Shown: positions 32,074-41,117, counted from the first letter of the stretch. The stretch is 64,000 bases of DNA from Flavobacterium suncheonense GH29-5 = DSM 17707 (GCF_000430025.1 NZ_KE387021.1:133434-197433), one strand, 5' to 3'. Program-made: numbers and translations. The notes: generated by a model not told the origin, from the sequence alone.

Positions 32074-33006
32074 ATGCTCCCGACAATGCCAACAAAACTC
32101 CAGGTAATTAAAGAACGGTTTTCTTTGCCAAAGCCTTGGGACACTGTTGTCATTTTTTTGCTGAACATCCTGATTGCTATTCCGACTTTTATTATTGCGC
32201 ATCAGGTTTTAATCGATCCGGAATGGCCGGGACATCTCGACCGAATTCTGCTTTTTATTCTCATTTTAACGGTAATCCAGTTGGTTTTAAGACTGTTGAA
32301 AACGATTATCATCATCTGTATTTTTCTGTATTTAATTGCTCTAGTCTGGGGGACACTTTTTGGCGGTTATGGCTTCCGTTCCGTTTTTGAAGATTATCAG
32401 GCGATGATTTATACGATGAATGAAAATCCTAACCCACAAGACATTATCATTTCAAAACTCCTGCCTTTTCCGAATAAATCCCAGATTATTGACGCTGTGG
32501 ATTACAACAATCCAAAAGTGCGCAATTTTGCCCTAAAAGCAACTACGCTGCATTTTCAGGATGTTAAAGGGCATCGCGAATACAGGCAAATCATTCAGTG
32601 TTTTGCCATTTTTAAGGAAATACGCAACCGCTGGAATTATGTGAATGATCCGAAAGGCCGTGAATATATAGCCTACGCCAGCGAATCGTTAGAGCATTTT
32701 TCGGGTGATTGCGACGACCATGCTATTTTCACTTCTGCCTTAATCCGTGCTATTGGCGGAACTCCGAGAATCATCCACACGGGCGGACATTTGTATCCGG
32801 AAATGTTAATCGGAACAAGAGCGGATTTTGAAAACATCAACTTCCTTATTAAAGAAGTGTTGTTTAAAGAAGAATCCAAAGGGAAAGAAGTGCATTACCA
32901 TATTGACGAACGCGGTCAGGTCTGGCTGAATCTCGATTATACAGCCAAATATCCGGGCGGGCCGTTTATGAGTGAAGAAATTCTGGGAGCACTTACACTT
33001 AATTAA
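32074..33006 (+). CDS. membrane protein with transglutaminase-like domain
   Basis: A 310-residue protein. Residues 27-110 hold three hydrophobic helices, placing the N-terminal third in the inner membrane. The C-terminal half is a transglutaminase-like (papain-fold) domain: the Cys is in 'SGDCDDHAIFTSALIRAIGG', the His in 'TGGHLYPEMLIG' and the Asp in 'WLNLDYTAKYPGGPF', so the Cys-His-Asp triad is complete. Membrane transglutaminase-like proteins act as proteases or crosslinkers, but targets are unknown. The start is ATG 32074; a second in-frame ATG at 32086 is an alternative. It follows the substrate-binding-like gene after 15 bases. Confidence 0.8.
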   Translation: MLPTMPTKLQVIKERFSLPKPWDTVVIFLLNILIAIPTFIIAHQVLIDPEWPGHLDRILLFILILTVIQLVLRLLKTIIIICIFLYLIALVWGTLFGGYGFRSVFEDYQAMIYTMNENPNPQDIIISKLLPFPNKSQIIDAVDYNNPKVRNFALKATTLHFQDVKGHREYRQIIQCFAIFKEIRNRWNYVNDPKGREYIAYASESLEHFSGDCDDHAIFTSALIRAIGGTPRIIHTGGHLYPEMLIGTRADFENINFLIKEVLFKEESKGKEVHYHIDERGQVWLNLDYTAKYPGGPFMSEEILGALTLN

Positions 33007-33050
33007 ACAACCTTTTCTTATATTTACCGCTATTAAATAAATTTTGATTT

Positions 33051-33635
33051 ATGAAAAAACTGGCATTAGTGGCTGTATTCTTTTTTCAGTTTGCACATGC
33101 ACAACAACAGGATTCCACCGAAGTGGTAAGCCCTATCTCGTTGAAAAAAAATGAAGTCCGTCTGGATGTTGTTTCGCTTATTACCAAAATGCGGATTCAT
33201 GCGAGCTACGAACGTTTCCTAAACAAGGATTTTTCCGTAGGATTGAGTGCAAGCATATCTGAAAGCAACAAAGAGAAAAAAGATTTTGATGAGAATTTCG
33301 ATCGTACTTTGCCGCAATATGAAGTTATTCCTTATTTGCGTTATTCGCTTTCCAAAAGTCAGGTAAGTTATTATTATGTTGAAGCTTTTGCATCGGCCAA
33401 CGGTGGAAAATACAAAACAAAAGAACGCTTTGTTGAAGGCGGAAACGGTTATTACCAAGCTGTTGAAAACACTTATTTTGATGTAGCGCTTGGCGGTGCC
33501 GTAGGTTATAAATTATATTTCAAAGATAAATTTGCCGTAGATTTATTTGTGGGAATGGGAAAAAATCTTTTCAACACCGATAAAAGTCCGGAGATTGTAC
33601 AAAGAGTTGGTGCAAGTTTCGGTTACAGATTTTAA
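33051..33635 (+). CDS. outer-membrane beta-barrel protein (DUF3575-like)
   Basis: A 194-residue exported protein: signal peptide 'MKKLALVAVFFFQFAHAQ' followed by alternating hydrophobic strands ('VRLDVVSLITKMRIHASYERFL', 'FSVGLSASISE', 'EVIPYLRYSLS', 'YYYVEAFASANGG', 'FDVALGGAVGYKLYF', 'FAVDLFVGMG'). It ends with 'VGASFGYRF', with the terminal aromatic residue that the BAM machinery recognises. An eight-stranded barrel is likely. The lipoprotein gene starts 11 bases later, so the two probably form an envelope pair. Confidence 0.8.
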   Translation: MKKLALVAVFFFQFAHAQQQDSTEVVSPISLKKNEVRLDVVSLITKMRIHASYERFLNKDFSVGLSASISESNKEKKDFDENFDRTLPQYEVIPYLRYSLSKSQVSYYYVEAFASANGGKYKTKERFVEGGNGYYQAVENTYFDVALGGAVGYKLYFKDKFAVDLFVGMGKNLFNTDKSPEIVQRVGASFGYRF

Positions 33636-33646
33636 ATTACAGCATT

Positions 33647-34195
33647 ATGAAAACACTACGATTATATATTTTAGGACTAATCAGTTCTTTAGCATTGATT
33701 TCCTGTAACGATGACGACGAATTTTACAATGCCGTATATGTTGATTCGCCTGATTTAATTAAAATTAATGTTCCGGCTGGCGGCTATACTGCAGGTGACA
33801 ATCTTGAATTTTCAATTGATTTTTCAAGATATATTATGGAACCCGGATACACAACCCCGTTGGATGTTTACAAAACATCAGGAGCAACTTCTTTTGGTTT
33901 TGCCTATTATCTGGAACGAAATGACGGCGGAACCTGGAAGACTGTTTTCCCTAACGAAGACGAATTCCGTATTGGCGATGTTTTGTATGTTCCGGCAACC
34001 GAAACCTATGAATTTGATGAGGCCTACCCTTTAGATGAACCGGGAGAATACCGTTTCCGTTTGGAATACAATGACGGCAATATATTAAAAACCAATCTGG
34101 TTTCAAGAAATCAGGAAAACAAAACCATGGTTTCAATAATCACTAATGCCGATCATATCGACAGTCAGGGCTATTATTACTTTACAGTAGAATGA
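33647..34195 (+). CDS. surface lipoprotein of unknown function
   Basis: A 182-residue lipoprotein. The signal peptide ends in 'LALISC' with Cys 20 as lipid anchor, directly followed by NDDDEF, an acidic export-type signal of Bacteroidota surface lipoproteins. The body is beta-rich ('GYTAGDNLEFSIDFSRYI', 'YEFDEAYPLDEPGEYRFRLEYN') and may be an Ig-like sandwich. It is translated 11 bases after the beta-barrel gene and ends at a hairpin terminator. Function unknown. Confidence 0.78.
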   Translation: MKTLRLYILGLISSLALISCNDDDEFYNAVYVDSPDLIKINVPAGGYTAGDNLEFSIDFSRYIMEPGYTTPLDVYKTSGATSFGFAYYLERNDGGTWKTVFPNEDEFRIGDVLYVPATETYEFDEAYPLDEPGEYRFRLEYNDGNILKTNLVSRNQENKTMVSIITNADHIDSQGYYYFTVE

Positions 34196-34203
34196 TAAAA
34201 AAA

Positions 34204-34226
34204 TTCACCAAATTGGTGGATTTTTT
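34204..34226. terminator. intrinsic terminator between convergent genes
   Basis: A seven-base-pair stem (ttcacca / tggtgga, one G-T pair) with a three-base loop is followed by six T on the plus strand and preceded by A on the other side. It lies between the lipoprotein gene and ung. Confidence 0.75.
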
Positions 34227-34227
34227 A

Positions 34228-34893
34228 TTACCAGACTATTTCCGTCCTATTATTCGCTTTCAGCAGCTGATTGCATTTGCTGAAATGTTTATTTCCAAAC
34301 CACAATCCGCGGTTCGCACTCAAAGGTGACGGATGCCCGGTTTCGAGCACAAAATGTTTGCTGCGGTCAATTTTGGCGCCTTTCTTTTTGGCAAAACCGC
34401 CCCAAAGCAGGAAAACCACCTTTTCTTTTTCCTCGGATATCTTCTGAATTACCACATCTGTAAAAGTCTCCCAACCTTGATTCTGGTGGCTTCCCGCCTG
34501 GCTTTCCCGAACCGTTAAGGTCGCGTTTAAAAGTAAAATGCCTTGGTCTGCCCAGCGCTCTAAATTTCCGGATTTTGGAATCGGAATACCTAAATCCGTT
34601 TCAATTTCCTTAAAAATATTAATCAGTGAGGGCGGAAAAGCAATGCCGTCGTTAACCGAAAAACACAAACCGTTTGCCTGACCTGTACCGTGATACGGGT
34701 CCTGACCGATGATTACTACTTTTACGTTATCGAAAGGACAACGGTCAAAAGCGGCAAAAATCTGGCTTCCCTTCGGAAAACATTTGTGTTTGGAATATTC
34801 TTCTTTAACGAAGGCAATCAGTTTTTCAAAATACGGTTTTTCAAATTCGGAAGCTAAAACTTTGCTCCACGACGGGTGAATATCAACTTGCAT
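34228..34893 (-). CDS. ung: uracil-DNA glycosylase, family 1
   Basis: A 221-residue enzyme that removes uracil from DNA. The water-activating Asp is D65 in 'VIIGQDPYHGTGQANGLCFS', and the minor-groove loop 'TGHPSPLSANRGLW' carries the conserved His (H187). 'LLNATLTVRESQAGSHQNQGW' and 'LLWGGFAKKKG' also match family 1. Length matches (about 220-230). It is divergent from mutS2, with an 83-base spacer holding promoter boxes for both. Confidence 0.97.
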   Translation of the reverse strand: MQVDIHPSWSKVLASEFEKPYFEKLIAFVKEEYSKHKCFPKGSQIFAAFDRCPFDNVKVVIIGQDPYHGTGQANGLCFSVNDGIAFPPSLINIFKEIETDLGIPIPKSGNLERWADQGILLLNATLTVRESQAGSHQNQGWETFTDVVIQKISEEKEKVVFLLWGGFAKKKGAKIDRSKHFVLETGHPSPLSANRGLWFGNKHFSKCNQLLKANNRTEIVW

Positions 34894-34908
34894 CGGCTAA
34901 AATTTTGC

Positions 34909-34916
34909 CAAAAATA
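34909..34916 (-). promoter_or_regulatory. -7 promoter box of ung
   Basis: On the minus strand TATTTTTG is a perfect TAnnTTTG element 16 bases before the ung start codon. The nearest TTG for a -33 box is too close (13-base spacer), so it is only half supported. Confidence 0.45.
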
Positions 34917-34926
34917 TGAAATTCTG

Positions 34927-34958
34927 TTGCAAGGTGACTGGCATCCTTTGTAACTTTG
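34927..34958 (+). promoter_or_regulatory. promoter of mutS2
   Basis: TTG (34927-34929), a 21-base spacer and a perfect TAACTTTG -7 box (34951-34958) form a textbook Bacteroidota promoter. The mutS2 ATG follows at 34977, so the leader is short. The promoter also shows that an in-frame TTG at 34956, inside the -7 box, cannot be the start codon. Confidence 0.75.
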
Positions 34959-34976
34959 AAGTTTTCTATACAGCCA

Positions 34977-37148
34977 ATGATTGCAATTAACGATAAAACA
35001 TTACAGGATTTAGAATTTAACACCGTGCTGGAAACCATTTCCGATTTGTGTACCACCGAATTGGGAAAACAAAAAGCACTTGCCATAAAACCTTTCAGAG
35101 ACAAAGAAATGCTGATGGATGTTTTACTGCAGACATCCGAGTACGTTTCCTCCTACACCAATAATAATGCGATTCCCAATCATTATTTCGATGAGATTTC
35201 GGGCGATTTGAAGATGTTGGCCATCGAAGACAGTTTTCTGGAAGCCGGCAGTTTTAAAAAAATTGCGACCTTATCGGAAACCACAAACACCTTATTGTTG
35301 TTTCTCAGAAAATTTGAGGATTATTATCCTAAACTGAACGAAAAAGCTTCCGGGATTGAACTGACAAAATTCATCATTCAGAAAATTGACGAAGTACTTG
35401 ATAAATATGGCGAAATCAAAGATACCGCTTCGCCTGCCTTAGCCGAAATCCGCAGAAATATGAATCTGGTTCGCGGAAAAATCAACCAGAGTTTTGGGAT
35501 GGCGTTATCGAGTTATAACAGCTTAGGTTATTTGGACGACATCCGTGAAACTATAGTGGATAACAGACGGGTTTTGGCTGTTTTGGCCATGTACCGAAAA
35601 AAAGTAAAAGGCTCAATTTTAGGCAGTTCCAAAACCGGAAGCATCGCTTATATTGAACCGGAAGCTACCTTGCGCTATTCCAGAGAATTGGGAAATCTGG
35701 AGTATGAAGAACGGGAAGAAATCACCCGAATTTTAAAACAACTTACCAATACGATTCGTCCTTATACCGAACTTTTGCATCAGTATCAGGACTTTTTGAG
35801 CGATGTGGATGTTATTGCAGGAAAAGCGCGTTATGCCAATAAAATCAACGGAATTCTGCCGCATATTACCACAGAAAAGCATTTGTTTTTCCGTGAAGCC
35901 TTCCATCCTATTTTGTTGCTGAACAATAAGGCAAAAAACAAACCAACATTTCCGCAAACCATTGAATTGCAAAACGACAGTAGGATTATCGTGATTTCAG
36001 GACCGAATGCCGGCGGAAAGAGTATCACGCTGAAAACCATAGGATTGCTTCAGTTAATGCTGCAGTGCGGCATGCTGATTCCGGTGCACGAGCGAAGCGA
36101 AACCTTCCTGTTTGACCGGATTCTGACGGATATCGGCGACAACCAATCCATTGAAAATCATTTGAGTACCTACAGCTACCGACTGAAGAACATGAATTAT
36201 TTTCTTAAAAAGTGTAATGCCAAAACTTTGTTCTTAATCGACGAATTCGGTACGGGATCTGATCCGGAATTGGGCGGCGCTTTGGCAGAAGTTTTTCTGG
36301 AAGAATTCTACGAACGGGAAGCCTTCGGAATCATCACCACGCATTACACCAATCTGAAAATATTAGCGAACGAGTTGCCTTATGCCACCAATGCGAACAT
36401 GCTTTTCGACGAAAAATCGCTGGAACCGATGTACAAGCTGCATCTGGGACAGGCCGGAAGTTCGTTTACGTTTGAAGTGGCGCAGAAAAACGGCATCCCG
36501 TACGGGTTGATTAATCGGGCGAAAAAGAAAGTGGAAGGCGAAAAAGTGCGCTTCGACAAAACAATTGCCAATCTTCAGAAAGAACGCTCGAAACTGGAAA
36601 AAACGTCTCAAAACCTGAAGGAAGAAGAAATCCGGGCGCGCGAAGAAAGCAAGAAAATGGAAAACATCAACACCAAAATTCAGCAGAAACTGGAAAGTTA
36701 TCAGGAGTTGTTCGATGCGAACCAGCGCTTGATTTACATGGGACAGAAAATTGATGATATTTCCGAGAAATACTTCAACAACAAGAACAAGAAAGAACTG
36801 ATTGGCGAATTTTTAAAAATGGTGGAGATTGAAAATTCCAAACGCAAAAAAATCACAGCCAAAGAGAAAAAAGCCAAGGAAGTTGTTCAGAAACAGGTTA
36901 TTGAAGAAGTGAAAGAAAAAGTCGAAGAAATCCGCAAGGAAAAGAAAGAGAAGAAAATCAAAGCCCAGAAAGAGGAAGCCAACAAACCAAAAATTCCTTT
37001 AAAAGTGGGCGACCGCGTGCGAATGATTGACGGAAAAGCGGTCGGAAGCATCGATTTAATTGAAAAAAACAAAGCCACGGTAAACTACGGCATTTTCACT
37101 TCAAAAGTTGATTTAGACAGTTTGGAATTGGTAGAACGAATGAAATAA
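34977..37148 (+). CDS. mutS2: MutS2-type DNA-binding ATPase
   Basis: A 723-residue MutS-family protein of the MutS2 subgroup, thought to act on recombination intermediates or stalled ribosomes rather than mismatches. The ATPase shows Walker A GPNAGGKS (342-349), Walker B 'FLIDEFGTGSD' with D422-E423, and the 'STYSYRLKNM' signature. A long coiled coil (about 500-670, very Lys/Glu-rich) follows. The C-terminus ends in a small beta domain ('VGDRVRMIDGKAVGSIDLIEKN') and lacks the Smr nuclease domain of Bacillus-type MutS2. ATG 34977 is chosen because a -7 promoter box lies just before it. The DCC gene starts one base after the stop. Confidence 0.92.
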   Translation: MIAINDKTLQDLEFNTVLETISDLCTTELGKQKALAIKPFRDKEMLMDVLLQTSEYVSSYTNNNAIPNHYFDEISGDLKMLAIEDSFLEAGSFKKIATLSETTNTLLLFLRKFEDYYPKLNEKASGIELTKFIIQKIDEVLDKYGEIKDTASPALAEIRRNMNLVRGKINQSFGMALSSYNSLGYLDDIRETIVDNRRVLAVLAMYRKKVKGSILGSSKTGSIAYIEPEATLRYSRELGNLEYEEREEITRILKQLTNTIRPYTELLHQYQDFLSDVDVIAGKARYANKINGILPHITTEKHLFFREAFHPILLLNNKAKNKPTFPQTIELQNDSRIIVISGPNAGGKSITLKTIGLLQLMLQCGMLIPVHERSETFLFDRILTDIGDNQSIENHLSTYSYRLKNMNYFLKKCNAKTLFLIDEFGTGSDPELGGALAEVFLEEFYEREAFGIITTHYTNLKILANELPYATNANMLFDEKSLEPMYKLHLGQAGSSFTFEVAQKNGIPYGLINRAKKKVEGEKVRFDKTIANLQKERSKLEKTSQNLKEEEIRAREESKKMENINTKIQQKLESYQELFDANQRLIYMGQKIDDISEKYFNNKNKKELIGEFLKMVEIENSKRKKITAKEKKAKEVVQKQVIEEVKEKVEEIRKEKKEKKIKAQKEEANKPKIPLKVGDRVRMIDGKAVGSIDLIEKNKATVNYGIFTSKVDLDSLELVERMK

Positions 37149-37149
37149 T

Positions 37150-37566
37150 ATGGAAAAACTGCCAAAAGATAAAAAGATTATTCTGTTTGACGGGGTTTGC
37201 AATTTGTGTGATGCAACCGTTCAGAAAGTTATTAAAGCGGATAAAAACGATACGTTTCGTTTTGTTGCTTTACAATCTGATTTGGGCAAGGAAATCCTGA
37301 ATTATATTGGGGTTGATCCTGAAAAAACAGACAGCATCATTTTATATGAACCCGGAATCGCCTATCATATCAAGGCTGGAGCGGCCATTGAAATTGCCAG
37401 AACCATTGGAGGAATTTATTCGCTTTTAGTTTTGTTTTCCGTATTTCCGGATTGGCTGAAAGATATCGGATATGATTTTGTAGCCCGAAACCGCTACAAA
37501 TGGTTTGGCAAAAAAGAAAGCTGCATGATTCCGTCACCGGAAATTAAAGCAAAGTTTTTGGAATAA
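37150..37566 (+). CDS. DCC-family (DUF393) thiol-disulfide oxidoreductase
   Basis: A 138-residue protein with the family motif 'FDGVCNLCDATVQKVIKADK', where the D-x-x-C-x-x-C cysteines form the redox centre. The rest matches DUF393 ('FRFVALQSDLGKEIL', 'GAAIEIARTIGGIYSLL', 'YDFVARNRYKWFGK', final 'CMIPSPEIK'). The family is thioredoxin-like, without known substrate. It starts one base after mutS2 and ends at a terminator, so it is the second gene of a mutS2 operon. Confidence 0.9.
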   Translation: MEKLPKDKKIILFDGVCNLCDATVQKVIKADKNDTFRFVALQSDLGKEILNYIGVDPEKTDSIILYEPGIAYHIKAGAAIEIARTIGGIYSLLVLFSVFPDWLKDIGYDFVARNRYKWFGKKESCMIPSPEIKAKFLE

Positions 37567-37570
37567 AAAA

Positions 37571-37594
37571 AGTCCCGCATTAACGGGACTTTTA
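37571..37594. terminator. intrinsic terminator
   Basis: A seven-base-pair stem (agtcccg / cgggact) with a cattaa loop follows the DCC gene; A and T runs on both sides allow use by the convergent T9SS-protein gene too. Confidence 0.85.
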
Positions 37595-37618
37595 CTTTTA
37601 TGTTAAATGCTAAAAAAA

Positions 37619-38365
37619 TTAGTTTTTAACTATTTTCTTAACTGCTGTTCCTTCGTTTGTTTCAATATTCATGAAGTAAACACCAGCGTTTAAGTCTGAA
37701 ACGTTGATTTGAGAAACATTTCCACTTACTGTTTTAACAGTTCTTCCATTTATATCTGTTACAAATGTTTTGGTAATATCAATATTGTTTGTATTCGCAA
37801 TATTAATAATTGAATTTACAGGGTTAGGATAAACTGAAAATTTAGAAGAAATAAAATCAGTAGTAGCGGTTGTTACTTCCGTAACACCTGTTAAAGTTAA
37901 AGTAATATTAGCCCAAGTACCAGAAGTACCTGCACCACTATAACCATTGCCAAGCCAAACCGAATAAGTTGAACCGGTAAAATTAAGTGGTGTATCTAAA
38001 GTAACTGTACCCGAAACTACAGTACCCGGAGCATCTGAATCACAAGCTGCTCCACAAGGCCAGGATTGAAGTTCAGTAGCTCCAGTATCGGAAAATCCTC
38101 CAATCTGCAATAAACCATTTGCTGCAAGTGTGGCTGTTGGTGTAACATATAAGGTTAAGTCATTTGCGTAAGTTTCCGAAACGCTTGCGGTTAATGTAGC
38201 GTTAATCTGTACTGATGTAAGAGTACCCTGTAACTCATTAGTTGAATACAATTCATTAAAAGTAAAACCATTAAATGTAACCGGTCCAGGAATATTAACG
38301 GTAACCTGCGAGTAACTTAACTTAAAAGCCGTTAAAAAAATAAGTAAAAGTAATTTTTTCTTCAT
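37619..38365 (-). CDS. secreted protein with T9SS type A sorting domain
   Basis: A 248-residue protein. Signal peptide 'MKKKLLLLIFLTAFKLSYSQ', then a beta-rich domain of about 140 residues rich in Thr, Ser and Gly ('VTFNGFTFNELYSTNELQG', 'WPCGAACDSDAPGTVVSGT', two Cys that may pair). The last 75 residues are the type IX secretion signal: 'FSVYPNPVNSIINIAN', 'DINGRTVKT', 'LNAGVYFMNIETNEGTAVKKIVKN'. The protein should cross the outer membrane via T9SS and have its sorting domain removed. The start is set at the signal peptide; an upstream in-frame ATG overlaps aroC and is unlikely. Confidence 0.88.
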   Translation of the reverse strand: MKKKLLLLIFLTAFKLSYSQVTVNIPGPVTFNGFTFNELYSTNELQGTLTSVQINATLTASVSETYANDLTLYVTPTATLAANGLLQIGGFSDTGATELQSWPCGAACDSDAPGTVVSGTVTLDTPLNFTGSTYSVWLGNGYSGAGTSGTWANITLTLTGVTEVTTATTDFISSKFSVYPNPVNSIINIANTNNIDITKTFVTDINGRTVKTVSGNVSQINVSDLNAGVYFMNIETNEGTAVKKIVKN

Positions 38366-38426
38366 AATTATTATTTTTAATTGATTGCCAATAAAATTAG
38401 ACAATTTTTCCGACAAACAAAATTTT

Positions 38427-39467
38427 TTATATGAAATTAACAATTACCAACGCTGTCATAGCTTCTACAATTGGCACCGCTCTCGGTACAACACAAGGAT
38501 CATGACGTCCTTTACCCTGCTGTTCAACAATATTACCTTTATTATCCAGAACTTCCTGTTGCTGCATTAATGTTGCAACCGGTTTAAAAGCCACTCTGAA
38601 ATAGATATCCATTCCGTTGGAAATACCGCCTTGTATCCCCCCGGACAGATTAGATTTTGTAGTTCCGTCCGGATTAAACAAATCGTTATGCTCACTTCCT
38701 TTCATCTTTGCGCCGCAAAAACCGCTTCCGTATTCAAACCCTTTTACGGCATTTATGGAGAGCATGGCTTTGCCTAATTCGGCATGCAGTTTATCGAAAA
38801 CGGGCTCTCCCAAACCAACAGGAACATTTTGAATTACACAGGTAATGGTACCGCCTACCGTATCACCTTCTTTCCGGATTTGTTTGATGTAATTTTCCAT
38901 TTTTTCAGCCGTTGCTAAATCCGGACAGCGTACGGCATTGGTTTCGGTTAAGGAAAAATCCAAGGCCTGATAGGGTTTATCGATAAAAATATCACCAACC
39001 GAAGAGACAAAGGCGTTTATTTTAATTTCAGGGATTATTTGCCTGGCTACAGCTCCGGCTACTACCCAATTGGCCGTTTCTCTGGCCGAACTTCTTCCGC
39101 CGCCGCGATAATCCCGTATTCCGTATTTTTTTTCATACACATAATCGGCATGACTGGGACGATATTTGTCTTTTAAATGCTCATAATCGCCGGATTTCTG
39201 GTTTTCATTCGGAATGATAAACCCGATTGGAGTTCCCGTGGTTTTGCCTTCAAAAATTCCGGACAGAAACTGAACCGTGTCCGATTCTTTTCTTTGGCTT
39301 ACTATGGCAGACTGTCCCGGTTTTCTGCGGTCTAGTTCCCGCTGAATGGCCTCGAAATCGAGTGTTATCCCCGGAGGACAACCATCAATAACACCACCGA
39401 TTGCTTCTCCGTGTGATTCTCCAAAAGTCATCAATTGAAATTTTCTTCCAAAGGTATTTCCTGCCAT
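38427..39467 (-). CDS. aroC: chorismate synthase
   Basis: A 346-residue enzyme making chorismate from EPSP, the last shikimate step. All signatures are present: '[25 protein letters not shown]', '[35 protein letters not shown]', '[31 protein letters not shown]' (motif blocks) and '[20 protein letters not shown]'. It needs reduced FMN. Length is slightly below the usual 350-370 but intact. A perfect TAnnTTTG box (minus strand TACATTTG, 39484-39491) lies 16 bases upstream. Confidence 0.97.
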   Translation of the reverse strand: MAGNTFGRKFQLMTFGESHGEAIGGVIDGCPPGITLDFEAIQRELDRRKPGQSAIVSQRKESDTVQFLSGIFEGKTTGTPIGFIIPNENQKSGDYEHLKDKYRPSHADYVYEKKYGIRDYRGGGRSSARETANWVVAGAVARQIIPEIKINAFVSSVGDIFIDKPYQALDFSLTETNAVRCPDLATAEKMENYIKQIRKEGDTVGGTITCVIQNVPVGLGEPVFDKLHAELGKAMLSINAVKGFEYGSGFCGAKMKGSEHNDLFNPDGTTKSNLSGGIQGGISNGMDIYFRVAFKPVATLMQQQEVLDNKGNIVEQQGKGRHDPCVVPRAVPIVEAMTALVIVNFI

Positions 39468-39483
39468 AACTTGATATTTTAAA

Positions 39484-39491
39484 CAAATGTA
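39484..39491 (-). promoter_or_regulatory. -7 promoter box of aroC
   Basis: TACATTTG on the minus strand matches TAnnTTTG perfectly and lies 16 bases before the start codon. No properly spaced -33 TTG was found. Confidence 0.45.
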
Positions 39492-39694
39492 AGTTTTTTC
39501 AATTTTATGCTACAGGTTTTTTACAACTAATCCGGGAATTTCTCAAACCTTTTAGTTTTATCAGAATTCAATAAAACAATCGAAAAATATTACAAAAAAC
39601 AGTTCAAAAATTAATTATCTGTGAAATTTTAACACTTAAATGATTAGTGTATCATTTTTAGTATCTTAGCGGAAATTACTAACCTAAACTAACT

Positions 39695-40501
39695 ATGAAA
39701 TCAAAATTATTGCTTGCAGCCGCACTGTGCGGTATCCTGTTTTCGTGTTCTTCTGACGATTCTAGCAGCGACAACCCAACACCGGACACCAACTTCACAA
39801 TTTCTCTTATAACCGGCAAGTATTGGACTTATGACGTCGAGGACAGTAATGCAAACCAATTCCGAGATTCCCTTTATATCTCCGGCGACACTCTTATCAA
39901 TGGGATCACACATAAAAAATTCAAAGTAAAAGATGATGTGGCTGCAGGGTTTTATTCATCGTCACTCAGAAACAATGGTGTAAGAGAATCCGATAACAAA
40001 TTGCTTTTATCAGGAGATTTATCCTTAGGAATGGGAGAACAATTGCCGATTGCTTTGGATTTAACGCTTTCTAATTTTGTTATTTTCAAAAAAAATGCAG
40101 CGGTTAACGAACAATTATCTTCCAAAACCGGTGTTATCGAACAAGAATTCAGTGGTTACCCAATCAAAATTAATTATACCTTAAAATCATTTGGAGGAGA
40201 AACAATCTCTAATTTTACCTCTCCTAATAACGATGTTTATACTAATGTAAGAACATCCAAAATTGTTTTAAGAGCCTCCATCACCACGGAACAGTCTGTT
40301 GGAGGCTTTCCGATTACAGTAACCATAATGCCGGAACAGGACGTCCTAATTTCAAGACAATATATTGCAGATGAAATTGGTGTAGCTTACGTAAAAACAG
40401 AAATGCAATACCAGCTAGCCTCTTTACCGCCAACTATCCCTATACCTTTTCCGGATTCAGGCAGTCAAACACAAGAGGAGTTTTTAGACACTTACAATTA
40501 A
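39695..40501 (+). CDS. surface lipoprotein of unknown function
   Basis: A 268-residue lipoprotein: signal peptide with lipobox 'GILFSC' (acylated Cys about residue 18), then the acidic and serine-rich linker SSDDSSSDNPTPDTN typical of surface-exposed lipoproteins in this phylum. The body is beta-rich ('YWTYDVEDSNANQFRDSLYISGD', 'KINYTLKSFGGETISNF') and has no domain I recognise. It is a single gene; a TATCTTAG box, one base off the -7 consensus, lies 26 bases upstream. Confidence 0.75.
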   Translation: MKSKLLLAAALCGILFSCSSDDSSSDNPTPDTNFTISLITGKYWTYDVEDSNANQFRDSLYISGDTLINGITHKKFKVKDDVAAGFYSSSLRNNGVRESDNKLLLSGDLSLGMGEQLPIALDLTLSNFVIFKKNAAVNEQLSSKTGVIEQEFSGYPIKINYTLKSFGGETISNFTSPNNDVYTNVRTSKIVLRASITTEQSVGGFPITVTIMPEQDVLISRQYIADEIGVAYVKTEMQYQLASLPPTIPIPFPDSGSQTQEEFLDTYN

Positions 40502-40574
40502 ACGATTTCACATCAAATGTAAATTATGTAAGAAATTAAATTAATGATATAAGCAATCGTTTCCTCAGTATCTC

Positions 40575-40582
40575 TAAATTTG
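40575..40582 (+). promoter_or_regulatory. -7 promoter box of the outer-membrane barrel gene
   Basis: TAAATTTG is a perfect TAnnTTTG match 25 bases before the start codon at 40608. A TTG at the -33 position is missing. Confidence 0.5.
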
Positions 40583-40607
40583 TAAAGTAATTGTAACAAT
40601 AATCAAT

Positions 40608-41117
40608 ATGAAAAAGTTATTTTATTTATCTGTAATGCTATTTGGATTAGCGTTGAGCACCCAAGCACAGGATCGTAAGAATGCAATTGGTTTGCGTTTA
40701 GGTGATAACGATGGTTTTGGCGGTGAAGTATCCTACCAAAGATGGATTTCAAACAAAAACAGACTTGAGTTTGACTTGGGATGGAGAGACACAAAACATT
40801 ACGATGCTGCAAAATTAATAGGGATTTACCAATGGGTTTGGAATATCGACAACGGTTTTAAATGGTATGCTGGTCCAGGAGCCGGTTTAGGTACGTGGAG
40901 AGCAGAATATTGGAATCCTGGCCATGACATTCATTACGATGAATCTGGTGCGTTCTTTGTAGCAACCGGAGATATAGGTATCGAATATAACTTTGATATC
41001 CCATTACAAATCTCTTTAGACTTTAGACCTGAAATTTATGTAAGTAGTGATTACAATGATGTTAGAGATGATAGTTTTGGAGCCGACTTTGGTTTGAGTA
41101 TCCGATACAAATTCTAA
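40608..41117 (+). CDS. small outer-membrane beta-barrel protein
   Basis: A 169-residue exported protein with signal peptide 'MKKLFYLSVMLFGLALSTQAQ'. Repeated amphipathic strands ('AIGLRLGDNDGFGGEVSYQRW', 'NRLEFDLGWRD', 'FKWYAGPGAGLGTWR', 'FVATGDIGIEYNF', 'LQISLDFRPEIYV') and the terminal 'GLSIRYKF' with a C-terminal Phe indicate an eight-stranded barrel. The codon use (many AT-ending codons, regular) suggests strong expression. Its function is unknown; structural or adhesion roles are usual for such barrels. Confidence 0.82.
   Translation: MKKLFYLSVMLFGLALSTQAQDRKNAIGLRLGDNDGFGGEVSYQRWISNKNRLEFDLGWRDTKHYDAAKLIGIYQWVWNIDNGFKWYAGPGAGLGTWRAEYWNPGHDIHYDESGAFFVATGDIGIEYNFDIPLQISLDFRPEIYVSSDYNDVRDDSFGADFGLSIRYKF

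Noticed and set aside
34956..34976. TTG 34956 as the start of mutS2
   Set aside because: It is inside a perfect -7 promoter box, so it would be upstream of the transcript start.
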